From positions 1 to 6,289 of the forward strand of contig JAPYWO010000084.1 of the NCBI GenBank assembly GCA_028276305.1: 6,289 bases of DNA. The letters are read 5' to 3'. Source of the stretch: Candidatus Thermokryptus sp. (GTDB lineage: Bacteria > Bacteroidota > Ignavibacteria > Kryptoniales > Kryptoniaceae). The translations under genes and the position numbers were made by a program. Under the pieces are notes generated by a model. That model was given only the letters and a program-made list of their open reading frames with translations, had not been told where the DNA came from and did no database searches. Below, one piece after another: positions 1-4,887 of the stretch (within the stretch, counting starts at the first letter, position 1; each line of letters starts with the position of its first letter).

Positions 1-143
1 ACCCTAAACCTTGAAACGAGGACATCAATTTGAGTTGGGTCAAAGCCCTTTGCATCAAATCTCAAAACCGCAACGCTTACTTTTTCCTGAGAAAAAAGAA
101 AAGATGAAATTAGAATGATTGCAAGAGCGATTTTGAATTTCAT
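1..143 (-). CDS. Exported CsgG/TolB-like envelope protein, N-terminal fragment (3' end outside window)
   Basis: An ATG at 143-141 opens a frame that stays open for 47 codons and runs off the window. Residues 1-19 are a classic signal peptide: a Lys-containing start, the hydrophobic stretch IALAIILISSFLF, then S-Q. No lipobox cysteine is present, so a Sec/SPI-exported soluble or periplasmic protein is likely. The mature start, EKVSVAVLRFDAKGFDPTQ followed by IDVLVSRFR, has the beta-strand, 'F-(D/E)-A-x-G' and helix layout typical of the first strand of CsgG, LpoB and TolB-N-like envelope proteins. That assignment is by pattern and rests on fewer than 30 mature residues. It starts 13 bases after the TAG of the tandem LPP20 gene, so the two are almost certainly co-transcribed. 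A run of six Gs (155-150) lies six bases before the ATG and may serve as a poor Shine-Dalgarno. Confidence 0.6.
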   Translation of the reverse strand, partial: MKFKIALAIILISSFLFSQEKVSVAVLRFDAKGFDPTQIDVLVSRFR

Positions 144-156
144 TTTTAACCCCCCA

Positions 157-1116
157 CTATTTTTTGTTTAACTTTTCAAGTTCACGATCAAGTTGTTGAA
201 GCGCCTCGTTTAGAAGTTCTTCAATTGGTTTTCCCTGCTTGACCTCATCAGGAGGATTTTGCCTTATGACATTTGCTGTCAGTTGTTTTACTTGAGAGAT
301 CAAACTTTTTTTATACATCCGTGCAAGTGCGTAATTTGCTCCCGTTTTTGGGTCAATCCAAAATCCAACTATTTGAGAACCACGAATTTTCGCCTGCGAG
401 ACAGTCCTTGAAACTCTCATTGAATACCCGAGCTCAAAAACCTTGTTCCCATATGACCAGTTATCAAGCAAGTTTTGGATTTTCAAATTTACAATTCTTG
501 AAAGTTCAGCTCTTGCATTTTGTATCGCCTTTTTGCGTGTTTCTGCTGGGTCAAAATGTTTGTCTGCTCCACCAACGGCGTAAATTGCGACATCAGAAAC
601 GGGAACTTTGAATACCCAAGATGGTGGCTTCCCACGGACGGATGTAGCTTTTGCGAGCGCCGGGTCATAAATCAACTCTTCGGGGATTGAATAACTTGTA
701 TCAGATGAGATGGCTTTAACGGGAACACGCCCGAGCACATAAAATAGCTTTGACTTCGGTTCTTGCCATACGGATACAAGCTCAAAATTTTCCCTTATCA
801 AGTTTACAAGTGAAGTGTCAATTTCTTCCTCGTATTCCTCTTTGAAGTGTGATATGCCAGAAAATAAACTTCCGGTATCCTCAAACCAATTTATTTGTTT
901 AACACTTATGCCAACCTCTATGGTTCTTGCGATTTCAAAAATTGCGTCCTCAATCGCTTTCGCTTTTGTCGTTTCAGGGTAAAAGTAGGGTGATGAGACC
1001 CCAACGGCGTAGATGTAATCCCTTGACTGAGGTAGAACCGACAACCAAGATGGCTGTACCTGGGAATAAGAAAAGGCGCTCAAAAAAAGTAAAAATGTAG
1101 CAACTTTTACTTTCAT
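157..1116 (-). CDS. Exported protein with two tandem LPP20 domains
   Basis: The 319-residue product starts with a signal peptide (residues 1-18, hydrophobic ATFLLFLSAFSYS) without a lipobox, so it is probably periplasmic. Two LPP20-type (PF02169) repeats follow. Repeat 1 (about 22-134) begins QPSWLSVLPQSRDYIYAVGV and ends with the strand pair FELVSVWQ and LFYVLGRVPV. Repeat 2 (about 164-272) begins PPSWVFKVPVSDVAIYAVGG, has the helix ETRKKAIQNARAELSRIV, and ends GSQIVGFWIDPKTGANYALA. Repeat 2 closely resembles the lipoprotein at 1599-2177, including the shared C-terminal signature EALxxLDxELEK (304-314 here), while repeat 1 has diverged. The start is 12 bases after the DUF454 stop with no recognisable Shine-Dalgarno, which suggests coupled translation. 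LPP20 relatives such as Vibrio FlgP and H. pylori Lpp20 are outer-membrane-associated; the exact function here is unknown. Confidence 0.8.
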   Translation of the reverse strand: MKVKVATFLLFLSAFSYSQVQPSWLSVLPQSRDYIYAVGVSSPYFYPETTKAKAIEDAIFEIARTIEVGISVKQINWFEDTGSLFSGISHFKEEYEEEIDTSLVNLIRENFELVSVWQEPKSKLFYVLGRVPVKAISSDTSYSIPEELIYDPALAKATSVRGKPPSWVFKVPVSDVAIYAVGGADKHFDPAETRKKAIQNARAELSRIVNLKIQNLLDNWSYGNKVFELGYSMRVSRTVSQAKIRGSQIVGFWIDPKTGANYALARMYKKSLISQVKQLTANVIRQNPPDEVKQGKPIEELLNEALQQLDRELEKLNKK

Positions 1117-1128
1117 AAGTTTTGAAAA

Positions 1129-1515
1129 TCACTTTATCGTTTTAAGCGAAAGAATATGTTTCGTGACACCAGCTCCTATCAGAATCAAAATCAAAGTTAC
1201 GACGATATTTGAAACAGCGAACAACGCTGTATATCCCATTACTAACCACATTACAACAAGCGAGATAATTTTCCCGCGCAGGGTGATAGCCCTTTTTTCA
1301 CGATAATTTCTAATATAACTTCCAAAAACTTTATGATTTAAAAGCCAATTGTAAAACCTTTTTGAACTTCTCGCAAAACAAGCAGCTGCTAAAAGCAAAA
1401 AAGGTGTCGTCGGTAAAAGCGGAAGAAAAGCACCTAAAATACCGAGTCCAACGAAAATAAAACCAAAAGCTATAAGAACAATTCTATATAACTCGCTCAT
1501 GGCTTTCTTCAGCAT
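1129..1515 (-). CDS. YbaN/DUF454 family inner-membrane protein
   Basis: A small 128-residue membrane protein that matches the E. coli YbaN family (DUF454, PF04304; about 125 residues). The family hallmark is clear: G-x-L-G following the first membrane helix (about 10-30), then LPLLPTTPFLLLAAACFARS at 31-50 and FYNWLLNHKVFGSYIRNYRE at 54-73. Two more hydrophobic helices cover about 82-102 and 103-120. The biochemical role of the family is not established. The ATG at 1515 is used here, but the ATG at 1500, preceded by GAAGAAAG, would give a start nearer to YbaN and a more normal leader if the promoter proposed at 1527-1558 is right. It is the first gene after the terminator and lies 12 bases from the tandem LPP20 gene. 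It is the only gene here not predicted to be exported, so it may simply be a passenger in the cluster. Confidence 0.9.
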   Translation of the reverse strand: MLKKAMSELYRIVLIAFGFIFVGLGILGAFLPLLPTTPFLLLAAACFARSSKRFYNWLLNHKVFGSYIRNYREKRAITLRGKIISLVVMWLVMGYTALFAVSNIVVTLILILIGAGVTKHILSLKTIK

Positions 1516-1526
1516 TTATACTTTTT

Positions 1527-1558
1527 CAAAATTTATCACCACAAGATCAAAAAATCAA
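1527..1558 (-). promoter_or_regulatory. Candidate promoter for the DUF454 / tandem-LPP20 unit
   Basis: Read on the minus strand, TTGATT (1558-1553) is followed by exactly 17 bases and then TAAATTTTG (1535-1527). This fits a sigma-70 pair with four of six matches in each box. It also fits the Bacteroidota pattern TTG, about 20 bases, TAnnTTTG with one mismatch. It lies directly after a strong terminator, where the next unit would need its own promoter. The predicted leader to the ATG at 1515 is only about 8 bases, and about 23 bases to the ATG at 1500. The match is by eye in A+T-rich DNA, where chance matches are frequent. Confidence 0.35.
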
Positions 1559-1560
1559 AA

Positions 1561-1591
1561 CAAAATTAAAAACCCTCCCGCGAGGGGAGGG
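1561..1591 (-). terminator. Rho-independent terminator after the LPP20 lipoprotein gene
   Basis: On the minus strand, the perfect 7-bp stem CCCTCCC (1591-1585) / GGGAGGG (1579-1573) with the 5-base loop CTCGC is followed at once by the T-rich tract TTTTTAATTTTG (1572-1561). The stem is almost all G:C in an A+T-rich background. It starts 7 bases after the lipoprotein stop codon. On the plus strand the hairpin is preceded by As and lacks a T tract, so it works in one direction only. Confidence 0.9.
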
Positions 1592-1598
1592 ATTTGAA

Positions 1599-2177
1599 TT
1601 ACTTGCTCAAGTCCCACTTTTCAAGTTCTTTGTCAAGTATCTTCAGCGCCTCTTCCGCTTTTTGCTCAACAAAAGCTGTTTTCTTCTGGCGTTGTGCCTC
1701 ATTCATCGTTCTCATTATTTCGTTGACGATATCATTCTTTCTCAAAACTGCGAGCGCATAGTAAATTTTGTTGTCCTTGTCATAATAAAATTCAACTATT
1801 TGAGAACCAGCAAGCGTAGCCTGGCTAACTGACCTACTCACGCTTCTCGTGAACTCCTCAGAAGTTATTGTCCCCTGATTGTTTATGAATTCCTGATGCT
1901 CTTGCATGAAATTATCAAGCAAGCTTTTCACCTTCGTTTGGATTATCCTTCCAAGCTCTTGCCTTGCTGCATCGGCTGCTTTATTTCTCGCAAGGACTGG
2001 ATTCGCTCCGACATTTGCTGCTCCGACGGCATAGATTGCGTCAACAGCTGTTGGTGGTGTGTTGACCCAAGCCGGAGCCGATGATTCCGGAACCGCTACC
2101 CTTTCCTTTGGTCCACCGCAACCAACAATGAATATCACAACTGCTACAGCCAGAATTAAAGATGCAAGATACCGCAT
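1599..2177 (-). CDS. LPP20-family lipoprotein
   Basis: The 192-residue product carries a lipoprotein signal peptide: hydrophobic residues 4-17 and the lipobox IVGC with Cys20 as the lipidation site, followed by GGPKE. One LPP20 domain (PF02169) fills about 35-148. It opens with APAWVNTPPTAVDAIYAVGA, has the Ala-rich helix ARNKAADAARQELGRIIQ (63-80), a long polar insert to about 110, then GSQIVEFYYDKDNKIYYALA. A charged helical tail (about 150-190) ends in EALKILDKELEK, a signature shared with the tandem LPP20 protein. The family includes H. pylori Lpp20 and flagellar FlgP, both outer-membrane lipoproteins, so outer-membrane anchoring is likely. It is the last gene of the upstream unit, 26 bases after the previous stop, has by far the best ribosome binding site in the window, and is closed by a strong terminator. 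High expression relative to its neighbours is an inference from this. Confidence 0.9.
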   Translation of the reverse strand: MRYLASLILAVAVVIFIVGCGGPKERVAVPESSAPAWVNTPPTAVDAIYAVGAANVGANPVLARNKAADAARQELGRIIQTKVKSLLDNFMQEHQEFINNQGTITSEEFTRSVSRSVSQATLAGSQIVEFYYDKDNKIYYALAVLRKNDIVNEIMRTMNEAQRQKKTAFVEQKAEEALKILDKELEKWDLSK

Positions 2178-2185
2178 TATTTTTC

Positions 2186-2192
2186 CCTCCTT
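2186..2192 (-). promoter_or_regulatory. Strong ribosome binding site of the LPP20 lipoprotein gene
   Basis: The minus strand reads AAGGAGG with an 8-base spacer to the ATG at 2177-2175, a full-length match to the anti-Shine-Dalgarno. It fixes the start, and it contrasts with the other genes, whose upstream regions show only weak or no complementarity. Confidence 0.85.
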
Positions 2193-2203
2193 TTAGTTTT
2201 TGT

Positions 2204-3553
2204 TTATTCTTCAGTTTTAGCATTTGAAAGTAACTCAACAAGATCCTTATTTGAGAATCTCATCCCCTTCAATGCTTTTTCATACGCCTCGCGCTCACTC
2301 TTGCCCACAGCCCTTGACTTAACGCTCATGCTTCCAATGATTTGACCTGTTTCAAGGTCCTTGAGAAAAAGACCTAATTCTGCCTCAACCGTGTAAAGCA
2401 TCCCTCCAACACCTTGAACTGTAGAGACAACCCTTGAACTAACATCGCCTCCTACTACAAACCTTGATTCATCTTCAATTTTAAATCCATTTTTCTCTAT
2501 CGCTTGAATTAACTTCTTCATCACATCGTTTATCAATTTATCCTCTTTCGCTCCTTTGATTGAAACTGAAACTGTTGCAACCGCTTCAGAAGTCGTTGAA
2601 TAAGAGAACTCCGCCCGAACATTTGATAAAACCCTTGCATACTCTGCTGGGAGACCGGGGATTGAAAAACTAACAACAATTGCGTTCCTTCCGCCTTTAC
2701 CCATTGCTAACGCACGAACGCTTGCCATTCCTTGATCGTCTGTCAATTTTCTCTCAATGACTTCACCGCTCTTATAAGCGAATGTCACATTAGCGTTTGA
2801 AATCGGAACGGAAACATTGCCATAATACATGACTTTAATGACAAGTGGCTCTGGGAGTTCTTCACCAACCTTTGCGACTTGATTATCGCCAGAAACTTTT
2901 TCAATTTTTATCTTTGAGATCAAGTCCCTTATCTCGGATTCAATCCCGGCTGTTGTAAGTTCAACATCTGGCTTATATGGAATTCGTGATATCGCATTGT
3001 AAAAGACCTGTTTAGAATAGATCTCGTAAATCTTTTTCTGAGCATCTTTTAAATTTTGAACTGCTTGTAAAATTTTCCCCGCCCCAATGAATGATTGAGC
3101 GTCATCGTAGAGCTTTTTTATCTGAGCCCAGGCGTTGTCAAGCTCATCTTCAAGTGAGGACAAATATCTTTGTTTATCAAGGACAGCAAGCGCATACCAT
3201 GTTTTACTTTTCTTATCAAATTCCATCTCAACGATCTCACACCCTGTTAAAACCTCATCAATGATCGTCTTTGACTTCTGCTGAAACTCAGAATAGTAAT
3301 CCGATTCCTTGTTGATTATCCTTTCTTTTTCTAAACTCGTGATTTCGGATTGAACCTGAACCCTTATCTGCGAAGCTACATCTGCGACCGCATTTTGCTT
3401 TGCTGTTTCCCTTGCATCTTCGCCGACGCTTGCACCAATTCCAAGTATGTAAAATTCCTTAGGATACTTCGGGTGCGTTTGTGTTTTGTACCAAGATGGC
3501 TGAGCGAGCAAATTAAAAGAAAAAAGCAAAACCAAAATAAGTAATCGCTTCAT
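2204..3553 (-). CDS. Exported multidomain protein: LPP20 domain, helical linker, Ig-like domain, C-terminal domain
   Basis: The 449-residue product has a signal peptide (1-17, LLILVLLFSFNLLA) and no lipobox. An LPP20-like domain covers about 19-128: QPSWYKTQTHPKYPKEFYIL, then GIGAS, an Ala-rich helix at 45-63, and GCEIVEMEFDKKSKTWYALA at 104-123. Residues 130-217 are predicted helical (amphipathic, TPR- or coil-like spacing, e.g. DAQSFIGAGKILQAVQNLKD). Residues 232-320 look like an Ig-like or transthyretin-like sandwich, with PISNANVTFAYKSG and the telltale TDDQGMASV turn. The C-terminal domain (about 322-445) has alternating strands and helices ending in VKSRAVGKSEREAYEKALKG; I do not recognise it, though it recalls CsgG/LPP20-type alpha/beta folds. 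It lies 23 bases after the DUF6175-like gene and 26 before the lipoprotein gene. A role as a periplasmic scaffold or adaptor is inferred from its architecture only. Confidence 0.8.
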   Translation of the reverse strand: MKRLLILVLLFSFNLLAQPSWYKTQTHPKYPKEFYILGIGASVGEDARETAKQNAVADVASQIRVQVQSEITSLEKERIINKESDYYSEFQQKSKTIIDEVLTGCEIVEMEFDKKSKTWYALAVLDKQRYLSSLEDELDNAWAQIKKLYDDAQSFIGAGKILQAVQNLKDAQKKIYEIYSKQVFYNAISRIPYKPDVELTTAGIESEIRDLISKIKIEKVSGDNQVAKVGEELPEPLVIKVMYYGNVSVPISNANVTFAYKSGEVIERKLTDDQGMASVRALAMGKGGRNAIVVSFSIPGLPAEYARVLSNVRAEFSYSTTSEAVATVSVSIKGAKEDKLINDVMKKLIQAIEKNGFKIEDESRFVVGGDVSSRVVSTVQGVGGMLYTVEAELGLFLKDLETGQIIGSMSVKSRAVGKSEREAYEKALKGMRFSNKDLVELLSNAKTEE

Positions 3554-3561
3554 TTGAAGAC

Positions 3562-3593
3562 CAAATTTATTTTAACTTAACTGGTTATCTCAA
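3562..3593 (-). promoter_or_regulatory. Possible Bacteroidota-type internal promoter
   Basis: On the minus strand TTG (3593-3591) is followed by 21 bases and an exact TAnnTTTG (TAAATTTG, 3569-3562), matching the Bacteroidota -33/-7 pattern. The -7 box ends only 8 bases before the ATG at 3553, so a transcript from it would be nearly leaderless, and the -33 element lies inside the preceding gene. The motif is short and may be chance. Confidence 0.2.
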
Positions 3594-4815
3594 GTATTAA
3601 CATTTTCCTGTTGGCGCTGATTCTGCGAACCTTCACAGGCACCTGCGATTCAATCCCACTTCTTATATCCCTGAAAAGCGCAAGTGGGGAATTATACTTC
3701 TGCGGATTAACCCAAACGATGTAATCCAATGTTTGATCTGTCACGACATTTTGCTTAGTCCTATTACAAACCTTTTTCAGAACCTGTTCGGTCGCTAAAA
3801 GTATTTCATCGTGTGTATCTTCATCAAAGTTGCCAGTTATTCTAAAGATAAGTTTGAACTGTAGCCCGCGCGTCAGGTCCTCTTTCCAATAAGCCATTAT
3901 TCTGCTTAACACTTTATCAATAGCATCGTTCATCGCTTCCTCAACGACCGCTTCTTCTGGCACTGCGTACTCACCGCTATAGCCCGTCTCTGTCCCAAGT
4001 AACCTTGCAGTTGTAGTTTCATATGCCCGCGCAGCTACAACGGCTTTTCTATATTCCGTGCTTCCGACATATCTTTTTTCAACTTTCACATTGTAAGTTA
4101 TGTAGACATCGCTTCCAATGGCAAGAGCAAGTTGGTAAGCATAATCCTCTTCAACACCTTTTAAACCCGCCTGCGCCTGGGCAAGCTCGCTTAATGTCTC
4201 CATTTGTTCTGGGACTTGAACATCATATTTGCGAGCTGTAAGATATGATTCAATAACTTCAGCTCCTTTTTTCAACAACCTATCACTTCTTAAAAGGTCA
4301 ACCGGACTTACACCCTTCGGCGCCTCTGGGACAACCATAATGAACGGCAAACCGATCGCTTCTGTTATCTCCTCCTTTGGCTTTATGACATTTCTCGCTA
4401 TGAGATCGTCCGTTAAAAGTTTCTTGTTCACACGATAAACTTTCGTTATCTTCACTCTTCCATCTGAAAGCTTGACCCTTTGCTCATATTCCGTCGTTTC
4501 AAAAGATATATACCGCTTGATATTATTTTCATCAAATATCTCATCTTGAATCTTCTCAAATGCCATACGCTCTTCGTTCGTCTGAAGTATCGGGTCAGTT
4601 GACCCAATTAAAACGAAATAAACAGCTGATCTCCTACCGTCAAGCTCAGCTTGAGCGTTGTTCTTCCCGATGCCAGAAGCTCTAATTGTAACCTCGGTTG
4701 GGGAATAACTTTCAAGAAATGTCGCCTCACGCGAGATGGGCAAATTCTTTTGTGAGTTTGAAACAGTGGAAAACAAAACGATGAAAACAAGGCATAAAAA
4801 TTTTCTTTTAAGCAT
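3577..4815 (-). CDS. Exported DUF6175-like protein
   Basis: Starting at the ATG at 4815 gives 412 residues with a proper signal peptide (MLKRKFLCLVFIVLFSTVSNS). A longer frame from a TTG at 4881 would put 22 unlikely residues ahead of it and begin inside a hairpin, so it is rejected. An N-terminal alpha/beta domain (about 28-135, with EVTIRASGIGKNNAQAELDG and VKITKVYRVNKKLL) resembles the FlgT-N/LPP20 type. The core (about 155-315) contains PFIMVVPEAP, the helix RSDRLLKKGAEVIESYL, ALAIGSDVYITYNVKVEK, AARAYETTTARLLGTETG and AMNDAIDKVLSRIMAYWKED; this order matches my memory of DUF6175, a Bacteroidota family of unknown function. A further alpha/beta domain (about 318-412) follows. It is probably periplasmic. 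It sits 72 bases after the barrel gene and 23 before the next gene. The family assignment is moderately sure; function is unknown. Confidence 0.65.
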   Translation of the reverse strand: MLKRKFLCLVFIVLFSTVSNSQKNLPISREATFLESYSPTEVTIRASGIGKNNAQAELDGRRSAVYFVLIGSTDPILQTNEERMAFEKIQDEIFDENNIKRYISFETTEYEQRVKLSDGRVKITKVYRVNKKLLTDDLIARNVIKPKEEITEAIGLPFIMVVPEAPKGVSPVDLLRSDRLLKKGAEVIESYLTARKYDVQVPEQMETLSELAQAQAGLKGVEEDYAYQLALAIGSDVYITYNVKVEKRYVGSTEYRKAVVAARAYETTTARLLGTETGYSGEYAVPEEAVVEEAMNDAIDKVLSRIMAYWKEDLTRGLQFKLIFRITGNFDEDTHDEILLATEQVLKKVCNRTKQNVVTDQTLDYIVWVNPQKYNSPLALFRDIRSGIESQVPVKVRRISANRKMLILEITS

Positions 4816-4871
4816 CGCAAACTCTTTTTGTTTTTTTCGCTTTAAAATTAAAGAACAAGGGATTTTAAAAT

Positions 4872-4887
4872 TGTGCTCCAAAGCACA
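4872..4887 (-). other. Perfect hairpin immediately after the barrel gene stop
   Basis: TGTGCT (4887-4882), loop TTGG, AGCACA (4877-4872) forms a perfect 6-bp stem that begins at the base after the TGA. The following ATTTTAAAATCCC is A+T-rich but lacks a true T run, so it is a poor terminator. It could be a leaky attenuator or an RNA end-stabilising or processing element between the barrel gene and the DUF6175-like gene. The rest of the 72-base gap is A+T-rich and shows nothing else clear. Confidence 0.45.

Noticed and set aside
273..611. 112-codon open frame on the plus strand
   Set aside because: It lies wholly antisense to the tandem LPP20 gene, whose frame has a signal peptide and two recognisable domains; the plus-strand product has no domain-like pattern.
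366..1809. 17-base exact direct repeat (366-382 and 1793-1809) as a possible mobile or recombination repeat
   Set aside because: Both copies encode the same conserved GSQIV stretch of paralogous LPP20 domains, so coding homology explains it.
2041..2241. Minus-strand 66-codon frame across the lipoprotein start
   Set aside because: It is the out-of-frame reading of the lipoprotein signal peptide and the end of the preceding gene. The AAGGAGG site is correctly spaced for the lipoprotein ATG.
157..3553. Direct assignment of the LPP20 genes as flagellar flgP/flgO
   Set aside because: No flagellar, motor or chemotaxis gene is present, and LPP20 domains also occur in non-flagellar lipoproteins; a gene symbol would overstate the evidence.
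4816..4881. Upstream extension of the DUF6175-like gene to a TTG start at 4881
   Set aside because: It would bury the signal peptide 22 residues inside and begin within the hairpin loop. The ATG at 4815 gives a normal signal peptide.
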